From positions 1-14,273 of the forward strand of contig CAMGAM010000021.1 in the NCBI GenBank assembly GCA_946007485.1: a stretch of DNA of 14,273 nt, written 5' to 3'. The DNA is from an uncultured Mycoplasmatota bacterium. GTDB taxonomy: Bacteria; Bacillota_I; Bacilli_A; RF39; UBA660. The notes beneath the pieces are model-generated. The model did not search any database. It saw only the letters and a program-made list of their open reading frames with translations, and was not told the origin of the DNA. Below, piece after piece: positions 6,918 through 13,570 of this stretch. The position numbers and the translations under genes are program-made. The stretch's first letter is position 1; every line of letters begins with the position of its first letter.

Positions 6918-9200
6918 TTAAAACCATGCTCTTTTTAATATATTTTTATTATCATTATCTTCAGTTGCTTTTTTACGATGTGCTAAAAGTTTAGCAGCTT
7001 CTATATCACAAAGACGCCATTGAAGTGCTCGTATAATCATTTCAGAAACTCTATCAAAGTTACCAAGACTATTCCATTTTTTAAGTTCAAGAATAGATTG
7101 ATAATCATATATTGTTTGAAATAAGTAAACATCGTTTCCTAAATCATCTTGTCCTACAACACTATAAAGCATTTCTTTAAGCAAACGAAGACCTTCAAGT
7201 TTCTTTGTGCCATCTCCCATGTTAACACCATAAGTAGAAACTACATTACCTTTAATAGAAGTATCCCATATTTGCACTGGGTCTTTCATAAGATATTTAA
7301 GTGCTTTCCACTTACTAAAGTTACTTACAGTTTCACCACGGTTAACCTCAACTCCTGTTGTTCCAATACAATTATAATATATTGCGAAAAGTAAACAAAC
7401 TTTATCTGCTTCTTCTAGTTTTTCAGGACGACCATAATATGCTGCAACAAGAGCTGTTTTAAATCCATTATATTGACATGGGTTCATCCAAACTTTAATA
7501 CTATTGTGAGAGTGTTTATTAGTAATAAGTTTATTTTCTTTATTAACACCAACAGGGTCATAACTAATAGAATATAATCCAGGAGGTGTTCCTATTACTT
7601 GTTTTCCATTTTTATCTATATATGGAACTTGCATTGGATTAAACCATTTACGAATACAACCATGAGGATGTTCATGTCCTTTACGAGGCACTCCTTCAAT
7701 CCAATCATAAAAATCTACATTATGTTTTCCTCCTTCAGCTTCTATACGAGAATTGCTTTTAAATATAACTTTTCCATTTTCTTCAAATAGCCAACCATCA
7801 GAATAAAATTTAAAACTATTATCAGTTCTAAGACGTTCTTCCCAAGCCATAAGTTCTTCGCTACTAAAAAGATTTTCTGTAGCAGAACTAAAAGACTCAG
7901 CTGGCATAAGAGCATATTGTCCAAGATAATTTATGTAATCAGCAAATGTTTTAGCTGTTTCTTTTTTACGCTTTCTTTCGTTATAAGCAATTCTAAGACC
8001 AAGTTCAATATTAGAATTACCATCTTGATCCATAGCATATTGATCTCCAATTTGACCTTGAAGACCCCAAGCATAAGGCTTAAAGTATCCACAAATTTCA
8101 TTTCTACTATCTTTATCCCAAACATTTTCAAAAGGCATAAAATGATAAGATAAAGGAGAATAAAAATTCTGTTCAAAAGTTTGCATATTTCCAGAAGTTG
8201 CAGTACCCCAACAAAAAAGATTTCCAGTAACATAACTACCAGTTCTCATAGCAGGTTCTGTAACTCCCATAAAATCATCAAAGTTTTCCATAGTAGAAAG
8301 CTCTTCTACTTTAACATTAACTGCGTCTTTACCAATAGCACAATCAGGATTGTTCATTGCAGATACAGTAAAAAGTGCAGAGTTCCAACTTTTAGGACTA
8401 ACTACTCCATTAGGAAGTTTAAAACCAAGACGAAAATTTTCTTTATCTGTAGATAAAATACCTTTTATAAAAGGAGTTTTAGTTTCAAAGAAACGAAGAT
8501 TATTAATAGTAAAATCAGTTAAACCTCCTGTAGCTACAAGATATTTCTTGTCAGCAGCAACGTGAATTTGAACTTTACGAGGTTGCAAATTTATAGTATT
8601 AGCACTATCCGCAGCCATAATATAAGAAAAACCACCACGACGAGTTTTATCTATTATAAGATGAAAACCATTTCTTATAGCAAATTCCATTACATGAAAT
8701 GTCCAAAATTGAGCATCTATGAATTTACTAAAATCATAATGTTTCTTACCTACACTAGCTTTAGAAGTAGCTTTAGCTGTATTTTCATCAAGCTGCTCAA
8801 TCATAGTATAGTTAAGAAAATTATAATGAGAACCAGTAATTCTTATATTTTCAATATTACCGTTACGTAAAAGACAAGGCATACTAATACCATGTTTTCT
8901 ACGATATTCTTCTCTTTTTCTAAATTGGCGATGTGGAATAGTATCTTCTTTAAGGAAAGTATATTTTTTATTTTTACGATAAAAATCAGCCATTTCAGTA
9001 AACAAATGAGTATTAACAAATTTATCACCAGGCTGTATATTAAGAAGAAAACCACCACTATCACCAATGAGAAAAAGATTATCAGGATCATCATAACCTG
9101 CTTCTGTTGCTGTTTTATAATGACTTTTATCCTCATTTATATAGTTTAAAAAGGGATAAGTTCTGATAACTTCTTCTACATTAGTTTCAATTTTTAACAT
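6918..9200 (-). CDS. terL: Terminase large subunit (ATPase-nuclease packaging motor, crAss-like)
   Basis: This 760-residue protein should translocate DNA into the prohead and cut the concatemer. The N-terminal ATPase half shows a Walker A-like loop DKTRRGGFS (184-192) with Phe where Lys is usual, a Walker B-like strand VNVKVEE (294-300) ending in two Glu, and a coupling motif GTATSG (332-337). The C-terminal half has the RNase H-type nuclease pattern: ISYDPVG with D548, GVEVNRGE with E618, and NFDRVSEMI with D716. All three acidic residues expected for two-metal catalysis are present. Length and motif style fit crAss-like terminases. The gene starts 1 bp after the preceding spanin-like gene and stops 1 bp before the HEXXH gene, so it is embedded in one operon. 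The start at 9200 is the first ATG and gives a typical N-terminus. Confidence 0.88.
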   Translation of the reverse strand: MLKIETNVEEVIRTYPFLNYINEDKSHYKTATEAGYDDPDNLFLIGDSGGFLLNIQPGDKFVNTHLFTEMADFYRKNKKYTFLKEDTIPHRQFRKREEYRRKHGISMPCLLRNGNIENIRITGSHYNFLNYTMIEQLDENTAKATSKASVGKKHYDFSKFIDAQFWTFHVMEFAIRNGFHLIIDKTRRGGFSYIMAADSANTINLQPRKVQIHVAADKKYLVATGGLTDFTINNLRFFETKTPFIKGILSTDKENFRLGFKLPNGVVSPKSWNSALFTVSAMNNPDCAIGKDAVNVKVEELSTMENFDDFMGVTEPAMRTGSYVTGNLFCWGTATSGNMQTFEQNFYSPLSYHFMPFENVWDKDSRNEICGYFKPYAWGLQGQIGDQYAMDQDGNSNIELGLRIAYNERKRKKETAKTFADYINYLGQYALMPAESFSSATENLFSSEELMAWEERLRTDNSFKFYSDGWLFEENGKVIFKSNSRIEAEGGKHNVDFYDWIEGVPRKGHEHPHGCIRKWFNPMQVPYIDKNGKQVIGTPPGLYSISYDPVGVNKENKLITNKHSHNSIKVWMNPCQYNGFKTALVAAYYGRPEKLEEADKVCLLFAIYYNCIGTTGVEVNRGETVSNFSKWKALKYLMKDPVQIWDTSIKGNVVSTYGVNMGDGTKKLEGLRLLKEMLYSVVGQDDLGNDVYLFQTIYDYQSILELKKWNSLGNFDRVSEMIIRALQWRLCDIEAAKLLAHRKKATEDNDNKNILKRAWF

Positions 9201-9201
9201 A

Positions 9202-9591
9202 TTATTTCAGTAATAATAATAACGTTACAATAGAAAATACTACTCCTCCACCAATAGCAATATTTCTTTGACGAATAGCTTTTTTATAAGATTTATTCAT
9301 CAAAGCACTATTACTTTTATAATGTTGTATAATAATACTATCATTTACTATAATACTTCTAAGAGTTGTATTAATTTTCTTTTCATAATTAAGCTCTATA
9401 AGTTTACTATTTGCTAAACGTAAATCATTATAAGAAACAAGAACTGAATCTTTAACAATAGCCTTCTCAACAACCACACCCCCCGTAGAAAGGTGTGTAC
9501 CATTTGTATGCTTATTACTTGCCAATAAGTTGATAGAACAACCTAAGAGTACTATCATTGTCAAGACTTTTAATTTCAATTGATTTAGCAT
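9202..9591 (-). CDS. Lipobox plus C-terminal membrane segment: unimolecular-spanin-like protein
   Basis: This 129-residue protein starts with a short basic n-region and a hydrophobic core ending in LLGCS, a lipoprotein signal with the acylated Cys at residue 18. A polar, helix-prone middle follows (about 25-105). The C-terminus is a hydrophobic segment (IAIGGGVVFSIVTLLLLL, 111-128) and a final Lys. A lipid anchor at one end and a membrane helix at the other is the layout of unimolecular spanins such as T1 gp11 (of similar length), which bridge outer and inner membranes and fuse them at lysis. The start lies inside the preceding membrane-protein gene (77-bp overlap in another frame), recalling overlapping Rz/Rz1 spanin genes. 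One caveat is that the cluster KKAIRQR just before the last helix goes against the positive-inside rule for that topology. A two-helix holin is the alternative. Confidence 0.6.
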   Translation of the reverse strand: MLNQLKLKVLTMIVLLGCSINLLASNKHTNGTHLSTGGVVVEKAIVKDSVLVSYNDLRLANSKLIELNYEKKINTTLRSIIVNDSIIIQHYKSNSALMNKSYKKAIRQRNIAIGGGVVFSIVTLLLLLK

Positions 9592-9790
9592 TTTTAATAC
9601 TATCTAAATGTTTAACTTCTATAATTAATTTATCATTATCTTTAACAATAGAATCTATCTTACTACTTCCTACAGGGGAGGTAGTTTGTATTCTTTTAAA
9701 CAATAAATAGTTTAGTATAATTGCCAATATAATAACTAATACTACAATTATGTCTGTATATATTAATTTATTTATCTTTTTGCATTTCAT
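9515..9790 (-). CDS. Single-pass membrane protein, inner-membrane-spanin-like or holin-like
   Basis: This 91-residue protein has a basic N-terminus (MKCKKINK), one strong membrane helix (about residues 12-31) and a soluble tail of about 60 residues. A Thr/Ser/Pro/Gly linker (TTSPVGSS) leads into a charged, helix-prone segment with Lys/Asp/Ile periodicity. By the positive-inside rule the tail should be periplasmic, the topology of an Rz-type inner-membrane spanin. The gene begins 23 bp inside the end of the cell-wall hydrolase gene. The lipoprotein-type spanin candidate starts 77 bp before its stop in another frame. Hydrolase, single-pass protein and overlapping lipoprotein in a row look like a Gram-negative lysis cassette. 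A type III (single-helix) holin cannot be excluded. Confidence 0.6.
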   Translation of the reverse strand: MKCKKINKLIYTDIIVVLVIILAIILNYLLFKRIQTTSPVGSSKIDSIVKDNDKLIIEVKHLDSIKNAKSIEIKSLDNDSTLRLFYQLIGK

Positions 9791-10403
9791 CCATATCCTC
9801 CTCAGTTATAAGTGTATAAGTAAAACAATTACCATAAATATCAGCAGCTTTTTTAACAATACTCATAAAAGAAATAAACTCTTTAGGGTCATTAAATACT
9901 TGACAACCTGCTGAATAATTATCTACTGTAGCACGAGTCCAAAACTCATTAGAACGATGAATATTAATACCAAACATTCCTGTTTCTGTATTCTCAGGAA
10001 TATAATCATAAGTATTATCTTTATTATTGTCACGATAAACTTTTACTGGCTTATTTCTTTGACAAAGTGCATCATATTTGCCACGATGTTTATCTATCTT
10101 ATAAGCTCCTCTATACTGTCCAGGAGCAAGAATAGCAGTTCCTTTAGCATTAGATGGAGCTTTCATAAGAGAACTTCCTGGCTCTGTAGTAATAGTATAA
10201 ATTTGACGTTTCCAACCTGTATCTGTATTATAAATAACTACAAGACAATCATCATATTTATTTGTTACTTTATTGTTTTGATTACTGCGAACACCAATAA
10301 TATTTAAATTATAATTACCTTTAGTAAAATAGGCATAACCTTTTTCCTTAAAAAGTTTTTCAAAATCAAAACTTTTACATTTAATATATGTTTTAGTTTT
10401 CAT
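9768..10403 (-). CDS. YkuD/L,D-transpeptidase-like cell-wall enzyme, candidate endolysin
   Basis: This 211-residue protein carries GINIHR (145-150) and YSAGCQVF (163-170). H149 is separated by 14 residues from S164-A165-G166-C167, matching the spacing of the YkuD motif (His, 14-17 residues, then [ST]HGC), with C167 as the likely nucleophile. The usual His of SHGC is replaced by Ala. Upstream strands (CLVVIYNTD, RQIYTITTEPGS, GTAILAPGQYRGAYKID) fit a beta-rich catalytic fold. There is no signal peptide, so export would need a holin or another route. The ATG overlaps the nuclease stop by 4 bp (ATGA), and the next gene encodes a membrane protein, giving lysis-cassette context. It could instead remodel peptidoglycan or be a virion wall-degrading protein. 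The motif is clear; substrate and role are inferred. Confidence 0.65.
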   Translation of the reverse strand: MKTKTYIKCKSFDFEKLFKEKGYAYFTKGNYNLNIIGVRSNQNNKVTNKYDDCLVVIYNTDTGWKRQIYTITTEPGSSLMKAPSNAKGTAILAPGQYRGAYKIDKHRGKYDALCQRNKPVKVYRDNNKDNTYDYIPENTETGMFGINIHRSNEFWTRATVDNYSAGCQVFNDPKEFISFMSIVKKAADIYGNCFTYTLITEEDMDEMQKDK

Positions 10404-11398
10404 AAATCAAATAATGTTTTTTGTTGTATATTATTTTTATTAGCTCTAACTTTAACCAATCTATCAGCAAGAACAGCATCTGCTTCTTTTCTACGATATC
10501 CAATTCTATACCAAGTAGGAATTTCAACTCCATTAGGATCTATAGGATATTGATTATGTTCATCTCTATATGGCATTCCATATTTGTTTTTAACAAAAGG
10601 GCTAGCTATATGACAAAGACCAAGTCCTACACAAGGAATACCAAGAATAAGTTCCACCATTCTCGCATACATAGATAATTGCATAGTATAATGATAACCA
10701 TTACAATTAGGAAGATAATTAAGAGGAGGTAGCATATATTCTGATTTTAGAACATATTCATTAGTTCTTTGATGAGGCTTACAAGTTTTATCTTTTTTAA
10801 AATAACCAGCTTGAAACTGAAGACCATCACGATTAGTTTTCCAATCAAGAATTACAAAATCTTGTTTCCTTATACAAAGAATATCTATAGTACCACTTAT
10901 AAGATAGTCAATAAGAAAAGCTCCAATTTCACTATATATTGTATAACCTTTATCTATGTAATAATTAAATACACGATAAATTTCTTCATATTTGTTATTT
11001 GTAGCTTTTTTAAATTCTTCTATATCAAGAGGCTTTACATTTAGATAAGGAATATCAGCAACTGTCACAACACGACCATCGTCTATTTTAGTTAGATATT
11101 GAATTGCTTTTTTAAACATACTAACTTCTTTTATAGCATCTTCAAGTCCGTTATGAGTAACAGTTCCTCTAGCACAAGCTTCATCTGTTATATCTTGCCA
11201 TTGTTTTTCAAGTTGTTTTTCACTTATTCCAAGTTCTTTAGACTTTTTATGAAGCCAATACTTTTTATTAAATTTAGGAACATAATTATCATGAATTAAA
11301 GTAGTAACAGAAGTATAACTGTTACCATTAGAATCATTATATTTATGTCCTTCTTCTTTAAAATAAAGAAAAACTTTATCATATCTACTATCTCTCAT
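10400..11398 (-). CDS. PD-(D/E)XK family nuclease (RecB/Cas4-like exonuclease fold)
   Basis: This 332-residue protein shows the full motif series of RecB-type PD-(D/E)XK nucleases. These are ARGTVTHNGLE with H82 and E86 (76-86), YSEIGAF with E157, SGTIDIL with D172 (168-174), FVILDWKTN with D185 and K187 (181-189), and the trailing YTMQLSMYARMVE with Q240 and Y244 (237-249). The metal-binding and catalytic residues D172, D185 and K187 are present, so it should be an active metal-dependent DNase. The N-terminus has LYFKEEGHKYND, like the start of related phage exonucleases. There is no helicase or membrane part. A nuclease of this type is, as I recall, a regular part of crAss-like packaging blocks. 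Its role may be trimming or resolving DNA at packaging or degrading host DNA; this is not settled by the sequence. Confidence 0.82.
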   Translation of the reverse strand: MRDSRYDKVFLYFKEEGHKYNDSNGNSYTSVTTLIHDNYVPKFNKKYWLHKKSKELGISEKQLEKQWQDITDEACARGTVTHNGLEDAIKEVSMFKKAIQYLTKIDDGRVVTVADIPYLNVKPLDIEEFKKATNNKYEEIYRVFNYYIDKGYTIYSEIGAFLIDYLISGTIDILCIRKQDFVILDWKTNRDGLQFQAGYFKKDKTCKPHQRTNEYVLKSEYMLPPLNYLPNCNGYHYTMQLSMYARMVELILGIPCVGLGLCHIASPFVKNKYGMPYRDEHNQYPIDPNGVEIPTWYRIGYRRKEADAVLADRLVKVRANKNNIQQKTLFDL

Positions 11399-11399
11399 A

Positions 11400-11612
11400 T
11401 TATAAATTTTTAATAGCAGTATGGATTATATTAATCCAATCTTGTTTAGATTTACCATATATTTGTTTTTCTAACGTTATAAGATAACTTCTAGTCCATG
11501 CTCTGCCATATATATTTCCTTGATAAAAGGAATCATGATTAATTTTTAATATTTCATCTTTAGATACACCACCTAAAAGATGAATAAGTTTAACTTGTAT
11601 ATTCTTCTGCAT
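11400..11612 (-). CDS. Small unknown protein between the 204-residue protein and the nuclease
   Basis: The frame is open from an ATG at 11666 (88 residues), but I prefer the ATG at 11612 (70 residues, MQKNIQVKLIHLLGGV). It overlaps the upstream gene by only 23 bp, not 77 bp, which fits the spacing of neighbouring genes. The product is soluble-looking with a basic, aromatic middle (FYQGNIYGRAWTRSYLITLEKQIYG) and a C-terminal helix (WINIIHTAIKNL). There is no membrane segment and no motif I recognise. It stops 1 bp before the nuclease start, so the two are probably translated together. Confidence 0.55.
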   Translation of the reverse strand: MQKNIQVKLIHLLGGVSKDEILKINHDSFYQGNIYGRAWTRSYLITLEKQIYGKSKQDWINIIHTAIKNL

Positions 11613-12204
11613 CCATGCTACTAAGGACTGCTTGACCACCTCTACCAATTTCAGTTTCTTTTTCATACATTAAATTTTGTTTAGCTTCTTCAAGTTTTTT
11701 AAGTATAGAAGGAATATCTCCAGCTTTTTTACTAACAGCATCAATAAGATTCATAACGTTAGGAATTTCCTCTAATGTAATATTAGAATTAAGCTTTTCA
11801 TTAAGAAGATTGTTAATTACATCTATACTTAAATTTATATTATGAACTGTTTTTAATATATTCTCTACAACTTTACCTGCTTCTGTTATATTTTCGTCAT
11901 AGTATCTACTAATAAGACGAATAACAAGTTTATCCGGTATATAATCTTTATTTAGACCAGCTTGTTCTATAGCTAATTTAAGAGCTTCTGGATCACTAAG
12001 ACCAGCTTGTCTAGCAGGAGATTTAGGATCACCAAGATAATAAATAACAATAGCCTCAGCAATATAATTCTTTTTGTCAGGTGTTTTATCTCTAGTATAA
12101 AGCTCTCTAATATCTTTATCTATGAGTTGTCTAACAGTAGGAGGTTTAGGCATACCATTATCATCAATAACGATAAGACTATCTATTAACAGTTTATTAT
12201 TCAT
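11590..12204 (-). CDS. Conserved-type unknown protein of the packaging operon (possible small terminase, unproven)
   Basis: This 204-residue protein has several predicted helices. The N-terminal part carries PPTVRQLIDKDIRELYTRDK and the segment YLGDPKSPARQAGLSDPEALKLAIEQ. The second half is helical with long Ile/Leu/Asn-rich stretches (ENILKTVHNINLSIDVINNL) and a charged heptad-like stretch ILKKLEEAKQNLMYEKETE near the end. It overlaps the upstream gene by 8 bp and the downstream gene by 23-77 bp. Its place at the head of the operon, ahead of the large terminase, and an all-helical build with a coiled-coil-like end are compatible with a small terminase subunit. No helix-turn-helix was identified with confidence, so the function should be treated as unknown. 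Confidence 0.65.
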   Translation of the reverse strand: MNNKLLIDSLIVIDDNGMPKPPTVRQLIDKDIRELYTRDKTPDKKNYIAEAIVIYYLGDPKSPARQAGLSDPEALKLAIEQAGLNKDYIPDKLVIRLISRYYDENITEAGKVVENILKTVHNINLSIDVINNLLNEKLNSNITLEEIPNVMNLIDAVSKKAGDIPSILKKLEEAKQNLMYEKETEIGRGGQAVLSSMDAEEYTS

Positions 12205-12700
12205 AATCTCCTATTTTAACATATTCATTACTAACAGCTACTACTTCATGAGAACAATAAAGAAAAAGTCTTGCATAAACTTCACCTTTAGTATTACACA
12301 ATTTTCTAAATAATTTTTTGTTATTATTTACGGCAATACTTGTTATATATCTATAATATCTTTCTTGTGAAATATGTTTAGCATTTTCTTTATTAAGTGT
12401 CTTTCTAAACATTATATATTTCTCTTTTCCAAGCTGTTCTTTAGCTTCTTGAATTAAAGCTTGTTGTTCACTTGTTTTAAGCATTTGAACAGTCTTTGGT
12501 GTTCTTATGTTTCCTATAAAAGGAATACCAGTCCAACGACCTTCTCTAAGAAAATTAGCAGCTTCAAATTCACAATGTTCAATAATAGCAAGCGCAATAT
12601 CTTTATCAATTATATTTTTATCAATACAATTTAAAATATCTTGTTTTCTACATATTACAACATCATATCCTCCATTTGGAAACTTAAAACTATCCTCCAT
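12197..12700 (-). CDS. Putative HU/IHF-like DNA-bending protein with C-terminal extension
   Basis: In this 167-residue protein, residues about 18-52 form two helices (CRKQDILNCIDKNIIDKDIA onward to NFLREG). RWTGIPFIGNIRTPK follows at 55-69. A two-helix unit followed by a Gly/Pro strand corresponds to the HU/IHF dimerisation layout, where IPFIGNIRT stands where HU has its LxGFGTF strand. The usual beta arm with its Pro tip is not evident. Instead a basic helical extension (85-165, rich in Lys, Arg and Tyr) follows. I recall IHF-like subunits encoded in crAss-like capsid blocks, which supports the call. It would bind or bend phage DNA, perhaps at packaging. It is the first gene of the long operon, starting 24 bp after the T tract of the preceding terminator. 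An unrelated helical structural protein is possible. Confidence 0.45.
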   Translation of the reverse strand: MEDSFKFPNGGYDVVICRKQDILNCIDKNIIDKDIALAIIEHCEFEAANFLREGRWTGIPFIGNIRTPKTVQMLKTSEQQALIQEAKEQLGKEKYIMFRKTLNKENAKHISQERYYRYITSIAVNNNKKLFRKLCNTKGEVYARLFLYCSHEVVAVSNEYVKIGDYE

Positions 12701-12723
12701 ATTTATATTAAATTTAATTATTG

Positions 12724-12760
12724 AAAAAAGAGAACTAATAATATAATTACTAGTTCTCTT
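12724..12760 (-). terminator. Intrinsic terminator after the 191-residue gene
   Basis: Arms AAGAGAACTA (12728-12737) and TAGTTCTCTT (12751-12760) pair perfectly over 10 bp. After one A-C mismatch, four more A-T pairs close a 3-base loop. On the minus strand the stem is followed immediately by TTTTTT and CAATAAT, the classic Rho-independent layout. It lies 10 bp after the stop of the 191-residue gene and 24 bp ahead of the next gene start, so it separates or attenuates the two units. Confidence 0.88.
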
Positions 12761-12769
12761 ACTAATATT

Positions 12770-13345
12770 TTAAACTATAACTTTTGGAGTACTTGGCATA
12801 ATTATATTATTTTTCTTAGTTTCTCCTGTTCTTATAACAAAAGGATTTGCATAGTTGCTACAATTATCTTTATAAGCACCATGAATATTGCAATTAGGAA
12901 CTAGTTTAAACTCAATAAAATAACAATATTCTTGTATTCCAATAACTTTGTTATAAATTTCAGTATCTCCTTCTATTATACTTAAAATATTATTTATAGT
13001 AAGAAGATTTGCAGGAGCAGAAAGATGATGTCCTAGCATAATATCACTTGGTGCAATTATAAGCTTTTCTCCAACATCAAGTTTATTAATCAATTCGCTG
13101 TCTGTTTTACCTGCTTTAACAAAAATAGGAATTGCAGCAATATCAGAGTTTTTCTTGTTTTTACGACTAGCAAGAACAAGAGTAGAAAGCTTTTCTCTAA
13201 ATACAATACCAATAGCAGTATAATTGGCATCTACTTCTATATGAGAAGTTACATTAGTAATGTACTCTTCTGTAATATCAGAAAGAGTTGTTGGGAGATT
13301 AAGAGTGAAAGCTCCTTGTGTACCATTTACATTAAGTGTTAGCAT
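12770..13345 (-). CDS. Unknown beta-rich protein in its own transcription unit at the divergent junction
   Basis: This 191-residue protein has no motif I recognise. The N-terminus alternates short strands and polar turns (MLTLNVNGTQGAFTLNLPTT). Then come strands with a basic loop (AIGIVFREKLSTLVLASRKN, KKNSDIAAIPIFVKAG), a Gly/Leu-rich segment with SDIMLGHHLSAPANLL, a strand YCYFIEFKLVPNCN, and a basic end. There is no signal peptide, membrane segment or coiled coil, so a soluble beta-rich protein is expected. A minor virion protein or a nucleic-acid-binding protein would both fit. It is flanked upstream by a -7 promoter box (13445-13438) with an A/T-only leader and downstream by a strong terminator, so it appears to be expressed alone. 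That suggests a dosage different from the packaging operon. Confidence 0.7.
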   Translation of the reverse strand: MLTLNVNGTQGAFTLNLPTTLSDITEEYITNVTSHIEVDANYTAIGIVFREKLSTLVLASRKNKKNSDIAAIPIFVKAGKTDSELINKLDVGEKLIIAPSDIMLGHHLSAPANLLTINNILSIIEGDTEIYNKVIGIQEYCYFIEFKLVPNCNIHGAYKDNCSNYANPFVIRTGETKKNNIIMPSTPKVIV

Positions 13346-13437
13346 AATCTTTAATTTATTATTTGATTTAATAATTAGAATAATATTATATATAATATAA
13401 TATAATATACATATATATTTTATCTTAGTTCTATTGG

Positions 13438-13445
13438 CAAAGATA
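13438..13445 (-). promoter_or_regulatory. Bacteroidota-type -7 box upstream of the 191-residue gene
   Basis: The minus strand reads TATCTTTG, matching TAnnTTTG. No TTTG is found at 18-21 bp upstream, so only half the consensus is present; activation or an alternative sigma factor may be needed. The predicted start near 13431 leaves an A/T-rich leader of about 85 nt, including a nearly pure TA run (13381-13420), before the ATG at 13345. Confidence 0.45.
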
Positions 13446-13497
13446 AAGATATTCTTCTAAATATTACTACTTATGATAATAAAAATTCTTAAATTTA

Positions 13498-13514
13498 ATT
13501 ATGTTTAACATAAT
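13498..13514. promoter_or_regulatory. 17-bp palindrome, operator candidate
   Basis: ATTATGTTTAACATAAT has perfect 8-bp arms around one central T. An overlapping second inverted pair, TTTAAC and GTTAAA, spans 13504-13521. The site lies 19 bp upstream of the plus-strand -33 box and between the two divergent promoters, a normal place for a dimeric regulator to bind. A/T-rich DNA makes palindromes common, so this is suggestive only. Confidence 0.4.
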
Positions 13515-13533
13515 AGTTAAAAATATATAAAAA

Positions 13534-13565
13534 TTTGGATATTTCGAGAAAATGCAGTACCTTTG
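13534..13565 (+). promoter_or_regulatory. Perfect Bacteroidota-type promoter on the plus strand
   Basis: TTTG (13534-13537), 20 bases, then TACCTTTG (13558-13565) match the -33 TTTG and -7 TAnnTTTG consensus exactly. The predicted start near 13571 coincides with the 5' base of a 13-bp long-range stem, which supports the site as the origin of a defined RNA. It points away from the structural operon, toward what would be the oppositely transcribed part of the genome. Confidence 0.78.
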
Positions 13566-13570
13566 CTTAT

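Noticed and set aside
11613..11666. Upstream start of the small protein before the nuclease
   Set aside because: It would overlap the preceding gene by 77 bp, whereas the ATG at 11612 gives a 23-bp overlap like that between the hydrolase and the next gene. This remains possible, since the spanin-like pair does overlap by 77 bp.
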